A stretch of DNA of 8,405 nucleotides from Candidatus Methanosuratincola petrocarbonis (ex Vanwonterghem et al. 2016) (GTDB taxonomy: Archaea; Thermoproteota; Methanomethylicia; Methanomethylicales; Methanomethylicaceae): positions 1,287 through 9,691 of the forward strand of contig MAGV01000066.1 of NCBI GenBank assembly GCA_001717015.1, given 5' to 3'. Below are positions 1 through 7,094 of the stretch, piece by piece; position 1 is the stretch's first letter; the number at the start of each line of letters is the position of its first letter. Made by a program: the position numbers and the translations under genes. The notes under the pieces were generated by a model. The model made no database searches and was not told the origin of the DNA. It was given only the letters and a program-made list of their open reading frames with translations.

Positions 1-518
1 GCTATCACATTGACGTACTTGCTGATGTCGGTTCCGGCGTGGCTTATAAAGCACTTGGTGCCGTTAATGACCCACTCGTCGCCCTGAAGAGCCGCGGTAG
101 TCCGGATCGACCGGGCATCCGAGCCAGCGTCGGCCTCGGTTAAAGCGAAACCGCCCATGCATTCGCCCGCAATCAGGGGCGGAAGCCACTTTTGCTTCTG
201 TTCTTCCGTCCCAAAGAGGTAGAAAGGCGCACCCCCGATGGAGTTCTGGGCCGCCAGGATGACAGCGGTAGACATGTCCACCCTGGCGAGTTCCTCGACG
301 GCGATGCACAGGGCCAAATACCCCTCCCCTCCACCACCGTACTCCTGGGGAAAGGTCAAGCCCAGCAGCCCCATTTCCCCCATCTTCTTGAACAGATCGT
401 AGGGAAACTGCTCTTCCCGGTCGAGCTCCTCGGCCCTGGGTGCAACCTCTTGGGCTGCAAACTTCCGGCATATGTCACGGATCATCAGTTGTTCTTGGGA
501 CAGGTTGAAATTCATCAT
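1..518 (-). CDS. Acyl-CoA dehydrogenase, N-terminal part (3' end beyond window)
   Basis: FAD-dependent enzyme that makes the alpha,beta double bond in an acyl-CoA and passes electrons to electron-transfer flavoprotein; cytoplasmic. I translated 172 complete codons; the frame is open to the left edge, so about 200 residues are missing, including the catalytic Glu region. The N-terminal helical domain is typical (NFNLSQEQLMIRD near residues 3-15, then an RAEELD stretch). The family signature ALTEADAGSD lies at about residues 125-134, followed by the beta-domain motif NGTKCFIS at about 152-159. The start is the first of two consecutive ATGs (518 and 515); the second is equally plausible. It begins four bases after the thiolase stop, so it is probably translationally coupled to it; only a weak GAG-type ribosome site is seen. 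Its exact substrate cannot be read from this part. The family call is firm; chain length and specificity are unknown. Confidence 0.93.
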   Translation of the reverse strand, partial: MMNFNLSQEQLMIRDICRKFAAQEVAPRAEELDREEQFPYDLFKKMGEMGLLGLTFPQEYGGGGEGYLALCIAVEELARVDMSTAVILAAQNSIGGAPFYLFGTEEQKQKWLPPLIAGECMGGFALTEADAGSDARSIRTTAALQGDEWVINGTKCFISHAGTDISKYVNVI

Positions 519-522
519 TGGT

Positions 523-1719
523 TCACTCGCTTTCCCATATCACAGCGGTACCCATCCCGGTACCCTGGCAGATCCCGGTCAAGCCGCGCTTCGCCCCTCT
601 CCTCCTCATCTCGTAAAGCAAGGTGGTGGTGATTTTGGCCCCGGTAGCCCCGATGGGATGCCCGAGAGCGATGGCTCCCCCGTTCACGTTCAGGACGTCT
701 CGGCTAACCCCCAGATCCTTCATGTAAGCCAGAGGCACAGAGGCGAAAGCCTCGTTGATTTCGAAAAGGTCGATGTCAGTTATCTTCAACCCGGCAATCG
801 CCAGGGCTTTCCTGGTCGCGGGAATAGGCCCGTAACCCATTATATCCGGGTCGACACCCACCACCGCGTAACTTACCACACGGGCCATGGGGGCCAGGCC
901 CAATGCTTCCGCCTTGGAGCGCCGCATCAGCACCAGGACAGATGCCGCGTCGTTCAGAGGGCAGGAATTGCCGGCGGTAACCTTTCCACCTTCCTTGAAG
1001 ACCGGCGGAAGTTGGGCCAGTTTCTCCAGAGAGGTATCCTTCCTGATGCTCTCATCGCGCCGGAAAAGGGTTTCCTGACCGTCCTGGCCCCGAACCGGTA
1101 CGGGAAGGATCTCATCCTCGAAGCGACCTTCGTCGAATGCCCGCGCTGCCCACATGTGGCTGGTATAGGCGAACTGGTCCATTTCCTCGCGGCTGATATT
1201 AAACATGTCGGCCAGGTTCTCCGCCGTCATCCCCATGCCGATGCCGGTAGGCGGGCAGTCGAGGATGGGGGCGTACATGGCGTCGAAAAGCTCCTCGTTC
1301 TTCCAACGCCGTCCCCATCGCAAAGTATACAGCTCGTAGGGAGCGTTGCTCATGCTCTCAGCGCCGCCGGCGATGACAATGTCACATTGCCCGGCTATTA
1401 TTTCCTGAGCTCCCAGAATGATGGCCTGAAGACCTGAAGCACAGGCCCGTTGGATGGTCATACCCGGAACCTCTTTAGGCAGGCCGGCTTTCCAGGCCGC
1501 CAGACGACCAATGTTCGGTTCCTCCTTGTTGCGGAAATACAGTTGCCCGAAAACCACGTCCCCGATCTCGCCCAACCGCTCCTCAAGCCGGGCCCTCTTG
1601 ACAGCCTCACGGATGACCATAGCGGCCAGGTCAATGGCCAAATAGTCCCTCAGGCTCCTGCCAAAGACACCAACCGCTGTTCTCACGGCGGCCACGACCA
1701 CCACATCATCGGGTTTCAT
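523..1719 (-). CDS. Thiolase (acetyl-CoA acyltransferase family)
   Basis: Cleaves a 3-ketoacyl-CoA with CoA to acetyl-CoA plus a shortened acyl-CoA, or the reverse condensation; cytoplasmic. At 398 residues it has normal family length. The nucleophilic Cys is C93 in QRACASGLQA. The NEAFA motif is at 322-326, the catalytic His is H354 in GHPIGATGAK, and the second Cys is C384 in ICQGTGMG. All catalytic residues are present, so it should be active. The segment GNSCPLNDAAS (about 250-260) has a Cys where Ser or Ala is usual. The ATG start overlaps the stop of the B12-binding subunit by four bases (ATGA) and has its own GGGAGG site eight bases upstream. This links it tightly to the mutase small subunit and suggests that the mutase product is finally thiolysed. 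Degradative versus acetoacetyl-CoA-specific type cannot be decided from sequence alone. Confidence 0.95.
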   Translation of the reverse strand: MKPDDVVVVAAVRTAVGVFGRSLRDYLAIDLAAMVIREAVKRARLEERLGEIGDVVFGQLYFRNKEEPNIGRLAAWKAGLPKEVPGMTIQRACASGLQAIILGAQEIIAGQCDIVIAGGAESMSNAPYELYTLRWGRRWKNEELFDAMYAPILDCPPTGIGMGMTAENLADMFNISREEMDQFAYTSHMWAARAFDEGRFEDEILPVPVRGQDGQETLFRRDESIRKDTSLEKLAQLPPVFKEGGKVTAGNSCPLNDAASVLVLMRRSKAEALGLAPMARVVSYAVVGVDPDIMGYGPIPATRKALAIAGLKITDIDLFEINEAFASVPLAYMKDLGVSRDVLNVNGGAIALGHPIGATGAKITTTLLYEMRRRGAKRGLTGICQGTGMGTAVIWESE

Positions 1720-2123
1720 ACCGTTTTCCTCCCTTCCACTGCCTTTTGGGTGAAACTGATAATGGCGTTGGTCTTGGTCCCCGGGCCAAAAACCCCTGCC
1801 ACACCTGCTGCCTGCAGGCGGGGTACATCCTCGTTGGGAATGATCCCTCCCACCACATAAACCACGTCAGTGATCCCCCTGTCCTTCATGAGGTTAATCA
1901 ACTTTGGAACCAGGGTATTATGAGCACCGGAAAGGATACTGACGCCGATTACGTCCACGTCTTCCTGGATTGCTGCCTCTGCCACCTGCTCCGGCGTTTT
2001 GTTCAGCCCGGTGTATATGACCTCCATTCCCGCATCCCGGTACGCCTTAGCCACCACCTTGGCTCCCCGGTCATGGCCGTCCAGGCCCAGCTTGGCCACG
2101 AGCACCCGGATCTTCTTTTCCAC
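1716..2123 (-). CDS. B12-binding small subunit of an acyl-CoA mutase (HcmB/IcmB/MutB C-terminal type)
   Basis: Carries adenosylcobalamin for the two-subunit acyl-CoA mutase whose large subunit is encoded at 2608-4215. From the GTG at 2123 the protein is 135 residues, normal for stand-alone B12 subunits. It shows the base-off/His-on cobalamin signature: LDGHDRG at residues 14-20 (H17 is the lower axial ligand), SILSG at 62-66, GG at 92-93, and a C-terminal FGPGT. I chose the GTG at 2123 because it has AGGAGG (2132-2137) with an eight-base spacer and starts the protein just before the conserved IRVLVAKLGLDGHD segment. A longer reading from TTG at 2150 would place that ribosome site inside the gene. 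It is separated from the large subunit by a thioesterase gene, which is unusual, and overlaps the thiolase by four bases. Confidence 0.94.
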   Translation of the reverse strand: MEKKIRVLVAKLGLDGHDRGAKVVAKAYRDAGMEVIYTGLNKTPEQVAEAAIQEDVDVIGVSILSGAHNTLVPKLINLMKDRGITDVVYVVGGIIPNEDVPRLQAAGVAGVFGPGTKTNAIISFTQKAVEGRKTV

Positions 2124-2131
2124 CCCATCCC

Positions 2132-2137
2132 CCTCCT
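2132..2137 (-). promoter_or_regulatory. Ribosome binding site deciding the GTG start of the B12-binding subunit
   Basis: AGGAGG reads on the minus strand eight bases before the GTG at 2123. An ATG at 2128 lies between them but is out of frame with the protein. The site decides against the upstream TTG at 2150, which would add nine non-conserved residues. Confidence 0.75.
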
Positions 2138-2163
2138 CCCCGAGAAACAAGAAGGTTGCTCGA

Positions 2164-2583
2164 TTACTGATGACGTCGAATAGCCAAAGCCTTCCCTCTG
2201 GCCACCATTCTTCCTGATTCTTCTTTCACGGTGAAATCCACGAAAGCAGCCTTCCTTCCGGCGTGGACAACAGCAGCTTCGGCGAGGAGATCCACTTCAC
2301 CGTCGACCGCAGCGATGAAATCCAGGCTCAGGTTTGCTGACACATAAGGTCCCAGCGAGCGAACGGCGATCCCGCAAGCATGGTCAGCGAGGAGCAGGAC
2401 AATCCCTCCATGCAGGATGCGGTCGGTGTTCAAGAACTCGAGCCTGGTTCGAAGAGCAACCCTGGAATGACCCGCCGACATTTCTACCAGCTTTATCCCC
2501 AAGATCTCCGCAATGGGAAGGGTTGAAAATGCCTTTCTCAACTGGTCTAAGTCGACAGCATTCCCGTGCTGCTCAACGGCCAT
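2164..2583 (-). CDS. PaaI-family hotdog thioesterase
   Basis: Predicted acyl-CoA thioesterase of the hotdog fold (PaaI/YbgC-like), probably a cytoplasmic homotetramer that frees CoA from stalled or dead-end thioesters. The 139-residue length is standard. The motif LHGGIVLLLADHA (about residues 57-69) contains the HGG loop and the Asp (D67) that matches the catalytic Asp of PaaI; N52 sits just before it, as in many members. The start is an ATG with GGAGG seven bases upstream, and the gene begins 24 bases after the mutase large-subunit stop. It lies between the two mutase subunit genes, which suggests work on the mutase substrate, product or an inhibitory CoA ester. A non-thioesterase hotdog role (for example hydratase-like) is less likely given the HGG/Asp pattern. 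Confidence 0.9.
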   Translation of the reverse strand: MAVEQHGNAVDLDQLRKAFSTLPIAEILGIKLVEMSAGHSRVALRTRLEFLNTDRILHGGIVLLLADHACGIAVRSLGPYVSANLSLDFIAAVDGEVDLLAEAAVVHAGRKAAFVDFTVKEESGRMVARGKALAIRRHQ

Positions 2584-2590
2584 CCCGCTA

Positions 2591-2595
2591 CCTCC
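2591..2595 (-). promoter_or_regulatory. Ribosome binding site of the thioesterase gene
   Basis: GGAGG on the minus strand, seven bases before the ATG at 2583, in the short gap after the mutase large-subunit stop. It shows the thioesterase is independently initiated rather than only coupled. Confidence 0.7.
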
Positions 2596-2607
2596 GACGG
2601 GTAATAT

Positions 2608-4215
2608 TTAGAAATCAGACGGTTCATTCTCAAAAGATCCATATACCTTCTCGAGCACCTGCCTGATCTCCCCAACGGTAGCACCTTTTTCGACAGCCTG
2701 GATCACCACCGGGACCAGATTCTCGTCTTTCTCGGCAGCCCGCGCTACATCATCAAGGGACCTGGTTGTCTCCCGTTCGGGTCTAAGTTTTTTAAATTCC
2801 GCCAACCGCCTCAATTGCTTGGCCTCAAGTTCTATGGCATTGGGCCTCACCACCTTGATGTACTGCTCTTCTTCCAGCACGTACTGGTTGACGCCGACCA
2901 CCGTCTGCTCACCGGAATCCACTTCTTGCTGGTAACGGTAAGCACTTGCGGCGATCTCCCTCTGGACCCAGCCGGTTTCGACGGCCTTCAGCATCCCTCC
3001 GAGGTTATCGATCTTCCTGATGTACTCTTCGGCCAGGGCTTCTAATTCATCGGTCAGGTTCTCAACGAAATAAGAGCCCCCAAGGGGATCGACGGTGTTG
3101 GGAATCCCGCTCTCCTCGGCGATGATTTGCTGGGTCCGCAAGGCTATCAGGACTGCATCCTCGCTGGGGAGGGAGAGGGCTTCGTCGTAGGAGTTGGTGT
3201 GCAAAGACTGGGTCCCGCCGAGCACCGCCGCCATAGCCTGGATGGTAGTCCTGACGATGTTGTTCAAAGGCTGTTGTGCCGTAAGGGAGCAACCGGCTGT
3301 CTGGGTGTGGAACCTCAACATCATAGAGCGGGGATCGCGGGCCTTGAACCTCTCTTTCATGATCCTGGCCCAGAGCCGGCGGGCCGCCCTGAATTTGGCT
3401 ATCTCCTCAAAGAAATCGTTATGACAGCAGAAGAAAAAGGAAAGGCGAGGAGCGAATTCGTCCACTTTAAGCCCGCGCTCCAAAAGGGCCTCCACGTAAG
3501 CGATCCCTGCCGCCAGGGTCAAGGCCACCTCCTGGACCGCCGTGGCGCCAGCTTCCCGGTAATGGTAGCCTACAATGCTTACCGGGTTCCACCGGGGCAT
3601 TTCCCTGGTACAATAAACGATGAGGTCGGTGCTCATTTTCTCGGAAGCCTTGGGCGGGAAACATTTGACATTACAACCGGCAAAACCGGTGTATATGTCG
3701 TTTTGCAGGGTTCCAGCCAATTCCGCCGGCGCAACCCCTCTCCTCGCCGCGATGGCCACGTACATGGGAAGGATCATGATGGATTCTGGCTCGCTGATGA
3801 GGGAAGTGCTTACCTTCCTGAGATCAATCCCCTGGAACAGGTCGTCCACATCCTGGATGGTATCGATAGCTACCCCTTCTACACCTACTTCACCCTCGGA
3901 CCTGGGGTCATCGGAGTCCAGGCAAAAATGGGTAGGCATATCAAAAACGATATTCAGTCCCGTCTGTCCTTGTTCGATGAGGAAGCGCAGTCTCTCGTTG
4001 GTCTCTTCCGCCGTTCCGAAACCACAAACCTGGCGCCTGGTCCAGAGACGTCCCCGATACATGGTAGGGTATACCCCGCGGGTATACGGGTACTCCCCCG
4101 GTTGGCCGAGTTTTTCTTGATAGCTGAAACCGGCTAAGTCCCCGGGCGCGTAGCATCGCTTGACCGTAAGGCCGGAGGTGGTTTTAAATACCTCTTTTCG
4201 CTCGGTCCAATTCAT
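2608..4215 (-). CDS. B12-dependent acyl-CoA mutase, large (catalytic) subunit, specificity unknown
   Basis: TIM-barrel subunit of the methylmalonyl-CoA/isobutyryl-CoA/2-hydroxyisobutyryl-CoA mutase family; it binds the acyl-CoA and, with the B12 subunit, moves a group by a radical mechanism. It has 535 residues and lacks the B12 domain, as in IcmA and HcmA, with an N-terminus some 25 residues shorter than HcmA. Conserved parts: [13 protein letters not shown] (47-59), GTLQNDI with Q171, GYH with H218 (H244 of methylmalonyl-CoA mutase), APRLSFF (255-261), [10 protein letters not shown] (337-346) and DPLGGSY (376-382). Specificity positions differ: V63 replaces Tyr89 (Phe in isobutyryl-, Ile in hydroxyisobutyryl-CoA mutase), V90 replaces the HcmA Asp117, and C181 replaces Arg207 (Gln in Icm/Hcm). 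Loss of the Arg argues against methylmalonyl-CoA, and loss of the Asp against 2-hydroxyisobutyryl-CoA. The ATG has AAGGAGG eight bases upstream and overlaps the preceding stop as TAATG. The alignment was made from memory. Confidence 0.94.
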   Translation of the reverse strand: MNWTERKEVFKTTSGLTVKRCYAPGDLAGFSYQEKLGQPGEYPYTRGVYPTMYRGRLWTRRQVCGFGTAEETNERLRFLIEQGQTGLNIVFDMPTHFCLDSDDPRSEGEVGVEGVAIDTIQDVDDLFQGIDLRKVSTSLISEPESIMILPMYVAIAARRGVAPAELAGTLQNDIYTGFAGCNVKCFPPKASEKMSTDLIVYCTREMPRWNPVSIVGYHYREAGATAVQEVALTLAAGIAYVEALLERGLKVDEFAPRLSFFFCCHNDFFEEIAKFRAARRLWARIMKERFKARDPRSMMLRFHTQTAGCSLTAQQPLNNIVRTTIQAMAAVLGGTQSLHTNSYDEALSLPSEDAVLIALRTQQIIAEESGIPNTVDPLGGSYFVENLTDELEALAEEYIRKIDNLGGMLKAVETGWVQREIAASAYRYQQEVDSGEQTVVGVNQYVLEEEQYIKVVRPNAIELEAKQLRRLAEFKKLRPERETTRSLDDVARAAEKDENLVPVVIQAVEKGATVGEIRQVLEKVYGSFENEPSDF

Positions 4216-4769
4216 TACCTGGTCCTCCTTTTACGAAGGGGTTTCCCCATAACCCCGATCCCCTGTCGCAGATACTCCTGGCAGAGTTTATAGTATTCCG
4301 GGCCCGCGGTCTCCACATAAGCGGTCAACTCCCCGTTTAAGGGGCCCCTGATCTTGCCCGGGACACCAGCGACCAGGTGCCTGTCGGGTACCTCCATGCC
4401 ATTGGGTACCAGGGTTCCGGAAGCAACCAGAGCGTATTCCCCGATGACGGCCCCATCCAGTACCACGCTGTTCATACCCACCAGAGCTCCCTTCCGAACC
4501 TGGCAGCCATGCAGGATGGCACCGTGGGCGATACAACTCTCTTCTTCTATGACCATCATCGCTCCCGGAGAAGTGTGGACGACTGCGTTGTCCTGAACAC
4601 TGGCCCGGGCCCTGACCACGATGGGACCAACGTCAGCCCGGAGCACCACGCCGAACCAGATACTGGCCCCGTCCTCGACAGTTACCTCCCCGATCAGGGT
4701 CGCGGTCGGAGCGATAAAAGCGGTAGGTGCTATTCTCGGCCGGCAACCGTCGAACTCTATGCTAACCAT
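4215..4769 (-). CDS. Gamma-carbonic-anhydrase-like left-handed beta-helix protein (PaaY/CamH/YrdA type)
   Basis: Hexapeptide-repeat protein of 184 residues, expected to form a trimer with metal sites between subunits. The repeats run from about residue 10 to 125, and a helical C-terminus ends in a basic KPLRKRRTR tail. The three Zn/Fe ligands of gamma carbonic anhydrases are present: H65 (VVHT), H82 and H87 (AHGAILHGC). Conserved R44, D46 (LRADVGPI) and Q60-D61 are also there, so it could bind metal and hydrate CO2. However, the same family includes PaaY, which in phenylacetate operons works as a thioesterase on CoA esters, and that fits an acyl-CoA operon at least as well. It starts three bases after the FAD-oxidoreductase stop with no strong ribosome site, and its TAA shares a base with the mutase ATG. 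The family is sure; the activity is not. Confidence 0.92.
   Translation of the reverse strand: MVSIEFDGCRPRIAPTAFIAPTATLIGEVTVEDGASIWFGVVLRADVGPIVVRARASVQDNAVVHTSPGAMMVIEEESCIAHGAILHGCQVRKGALVGMNSVVLDGAVIGEYALVASGTLVPNGMEVPDRHLVAGVPGKIRGPLNGELTAYVETAGPEYYKLCQEYLRQGIGVMGKPLRKRRTR
4224..4230 (-). promoter_or_regulatory. Ribosome binding site of the mutase large subunit
   Basis: AAGGAGG on the minus strand, eight bases before the ATG at 4215 and lying inside the last codons of the gamma-carbonic-anhydrase-like gene. Together with the TAATG junction it points to strong, coupled expression of the mutase. Confidence 0.75.
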
Positions 4770-4772
4770 CTT

Positions 4773-6164
4773 TTACACCCGGAGGGTGTTCTCGAACCCC
4801 GGGATCTTGAAACCCAGAACCCTCTCGGCAGCTGCCAATCCCTGACGGGCTGCCCTGTCGGTACCAATAGCCCGCCCCTGGAAGCTATCTCCAGCAAAAT
4901 ATAGCCCCCTGATCCCGGGTATCTCGTTAGCCGGCCGGTTTTTACCCATTAACCCCGGTTTATTGGCCACATAGGTGGTATGGAAAACGACGTGCCTCAC
5001 CACCCATAAACGGTCCTTGAAGGCCGGGAACATCTCTTCCAGTTCTTTTTCTATATCGGCAAAGGTTTTCTCCAGCAGGGTTCTACTCTTGGGGACCTCC
5101 GGATCCACATACACGCCGCAGACCCACAGATGCTTGCCCGGCGGTGCTACCGAAGCATCCAAGGCCGAATTCAGAAAACCCCAGCCGGGGTAACCGGTAA
5201 CCGGACCATGGAACCAGGCAGCCAGCTCCCTCTCGCTATAAGCATAGATAGGCTTGTCGCAGGCGGCGTACAGCCCGAGGTAGATGGCCCGGTGATCGTC
5301 CTTCGCTACCAGATCGATCTTATCAAGGTACCACGAGGGGATCTGATCCGTGGGGAGTACCTCGCGGACGTCCCAAACCGGGATGGTACAAACGACTTGA
5401 CCAGCCGATATCAGCGTACTCGGTACAAATTCGTTGGGTATCGCTTTGCGACCCACTTTCTGGACGCGAACGCCCCTAACCTCACCGTCTTCCACGACGA
5501 TCCGGGTAGCTTTAAGGTTATACTCTATAACCCCGCCGTTCTCCCGGATTACCTCTTCAAGGTCCTTGAAGAATCCATCCCACCCTTGTTTGGGCCAGAA
5601 GGAATACCCGGTGGTTCTTTTCTCCTGAAGATGGATCTTGCGTATGAAAAGGTTCTCACTGGCGCTGTGGTCCAGCCAGTTCCTGGTAGCTCCTTCCACC
5701 ATGGCAATAAACTCGAAAAGCCTGGCCACCCCTTCACTTTGGGTACGCTCCAGGATCCACGTTCTCAAAGGAAGGTCCTCGTAATCATCCAGGGCTGAAA
5801 AATCCATGTCGACCAGTTCCTTGATTACCTTCTTTAGCTCCGCCTTGTCAGCCCCGATTACCTCGTGCATCGGCAGCCATTGCCCCTCATGGTAGACGGG
5901 CATGTTATCGTTCTCCGGCCCCGGCTCGAAGGTCTTCCCCAGGTATTCCATGATTTTGGTGGTACCGGAACCAGAGTCCTCGGACAGGTGGGCACCAACC
6001 TGCAGTTTGTAGCCCTGGTGATGAAATACGGCCGCCCGGCCGCCGGGACGATCGTCTTTCTCGATCAACAGAACCTTCTTGCCTTGTTTGGCCAGTATAG
6101 CGGTGGTAACCAGGCCCGCTATACCCGCCCCGATGACGACAACCTCATACTCGCCTACGGGCAT
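4773..6164 (-). CDS. FAD-dependent oxidoreductase of the phytoene desaturase/carotenoid isomerase superfamily
   Basis: Flavoprotein of 463 residues, close to the usual length of CrtI/CrtISO-like enzymes. The N-terminal Rossmann fold has GAGIAG at 12-17, an acidic ribose-binding E35 and the RPGGRA motif at 39-44. The C-terminal FAD segment reads YFAGDSFQGRAIGTDRAARQG near residues 430-450. No carotenoid gene is nearby, and no signal peptide or clear membrane segment is visible. The neighbours are all acyl-CoA enzymes, so it more likely oxidises or reduces a C-C bond of an acyl or isoprenoid-derived intermediate than makes a pigment. The ATG is preceded by GGGGGAG about seven bases upstream and directly by AGGAGG. 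It lies 29 bases after the 3-hydroxyacyl-CoA dehydrogenase and three bases before the next start. The superfamily is clear; the substrate is unknown. A flavin amine oxidase is the main alternative. Confidence 0.88.
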   Translation of the reverse strand: MPVGEYEVVVIGAGIAGLVTTAILAKQGKKVLLIEKDDRPGGRAAVFHHQGYKLQVGAHLSEDSGSGTTKIMEYLGKTFEPGPENDNMPVYHEGQWLPMHEVIGADKAELKKVIKELVDMDFSALDDYEDLPLRTWILERTQSEGVARLFEFIAMVEGATRNWLDHSASENLFIRKIHLQEKRTTGYSFWPKQGWDGFFKDLEEVIRENGGVIEYNLKATRIVVEDGEVRGVRVQKVGRKAIPNEFVPSTLISAGQVVCTIPVWDVREVLPTDQIPSWYLDKIDLVAKDDHRAIYLGLYAACDKPIYAYSERELAAWFHGPVTGYPGWGFLNSALDASVAPPGKHLWVCGVYVDPEVPKSRTLLEKTFADIEKELEEMFPAFKDRLWVVRHVVFHTTYVANKPGLMGKNRPANEIPGIRGLYFAGDSFQGRAIGTDRAARQGLAAAERVLGFKIPGFENTLRV

Positions 6165-6193
6165 CCTCCTGCTCCCCCTTTCCTAACAGGAAC

Positions 6194-7045
6194 TCAATAA
6201 TCGTAAAACCCTTTACCGGTCTTCCGCCCCAGCTGTCCCGCCCTGACCATCTTTTTGAGCAGGGGACATGGCCGGTACTTCGAATCCCCCGTTTCCCGGT
6301 AGAGGGTTTCGATAACCAGGAGTATCGTATCCAGGCCGGCGAGGTCGGCCAGGGCCAGCGGGCCTATGGGATGATTAGCGCCCAATTGGAGGCCCTTGTC
6401 TATGTCTTCTCTGCTCGCTATCCCCTCTTGCAAGGCGAAAATGGCCTCGTTGATCATTGGCACCAGGATCCGGTTGACCACAAAGCATGGTGAATCCTCT
6501 ACTTCGATCACTTCCTTGCCGAGCCGCACTACAAACGACCGCGCCTCTTCAATGGTTTCTTTGCTCGTTTGCGCTCCCCTGACGATCTCCACCAGCCTCA
6601 TGGAGTGCGGGGGATTGAAAAAATGAATGCCCACCACCTTCTCCGGCCTCCTGGTAAAAGAACTGATCTCCGTAACGCTCAGGCCGGAGGTGTTGGTAGC
6701 CAGGATGACGTTTTCCCCACCGTACCGGTCCAGCTCAATGAAAACCTCCTTCTTTAGCTCCATACGTTCCGGGACGGACTCGATGATCAAATCAGCCTGC
6801 CGCAGGGAATAAAGACTGACGCTGGTCTGTATTCGCTCCGCGGCTTTTTCGGCTTCGTTCGCCGGCAAGATCCCTTTCTCGGCCGCCTTCCTCAGGCCCC
6901 GCCGTATGCTATCGATAGCCCTGACCAGGATATCATCGGTTAGGTCCACCAGGATAACCTGAAAACCAAACTGGAGGGCAAGCTGGGCAATACCTGCCCC
7001 CATCACCCCGGCCCCGACGATCCCTACTACCTTCTTCGCACGCAT
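6194..7045 (-). CDS. 3-hydroxybutyryl-CoA (3-hydroxyacyl-CoA) dehydrogenase
   Basis: NAD-dependent oxidation of 3-hydroxyacyl-CoA to 3-ketoacyl-CoA, the step before thiolysis; cytoplasmic, normally a dimer. From the ATG at 7045 the protein has 283 residues, the usual length for the short monofunctional type. It shows the NAD motif [12 protein letters not shown] near the start, NTSGL at about 118-122, the catalytic His in GIHFFNPP (about 141) with the partner Glu in LVEIV (about 153), [11 protein letters not shown] at about 191-201, and the usual end [11 protein letters not shown]. The signature reads FFNPPHSM rather than the common FFNPVPxM. A TTG at 7072 would add nine non-conserved residues; neither start has a convincing ribosome site, unlike the neighbours. 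It may take a hydroxyacyl-CoA made by the mutase branch or by ordinary beta-oxidation. Substrates longer than C4 are possible. Confidence 0.93.
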   Translation of the reverse strand: MRAKKVVGIVGAGVMGAGIAQLALQFGFQVILVDLTDDILVRAIDSIRRGLRKAAEKGILPANEAEKAAERIQTSVSLYSLRQADLIIESVPERMELKKEVFIELDRYGGENVILATNTSGLSVTEISSFTRRPEKVVGIHFFNPPHSMRLVEIVRGAQTSKETIEEARSFVVRLGKEVIEVEDSPCFVVNRILVPMINEAIFALQEGIASREDIDKGLQLGANHPIGPLALADLAGLDTILLVIETLYRETGDSKYRPCPLLKKMVRAGQLGRKTGKGFYDY

Positions 7046-7094
7046 GATAAGGACAACACCCCAGTCCGCCAAATGATGAAGGCTGATAACGGAC

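Noticed and set aside
64..471. Minus-strand open frame of 135 codons at the left edge
   Set aside because: It is in a different frame from the acyl-CoA dehydrogenase, which shows the conserved motifs over the same bases; the low-complexity Arg/Gly-rich product is a shadow.
472..1437. Long plus-strand open frame opposite the thiolase
   Set aside because: It lies antisense to a gene with all thiolase motifs, has no recognisable domain, and arises from the codon bias of the GC-rich minus-strand gene.
2124..2150. TTG start at 2150 for the B12-binding subunit
   Set aside because: The extra nine residues contain the AGGAGG ribosome site of the GTG at 2123 and are not family-like.
3127..4137. Long plus-strand open frame opposite the mutase large subunit
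   Set aside because: It is antisense to a clearly conserved gene and its translation shows no family motifs.
2608..4215. Annotation as methylmalonyl-CoA mutase
   Set aside because: The Arg that binds the carboxylate of methylmalonyl-CoA aligns with Cys181 and the key Tyr with Val63, so that specific name is not supported.
4771..4789. Hairpin near 4780 with a plus-strand T run as a terminator
   Set aside because: The T run follows the stem only on the plus strand, where there is no gene to terminate; in the mRNA sense the stem is followed by A residues.
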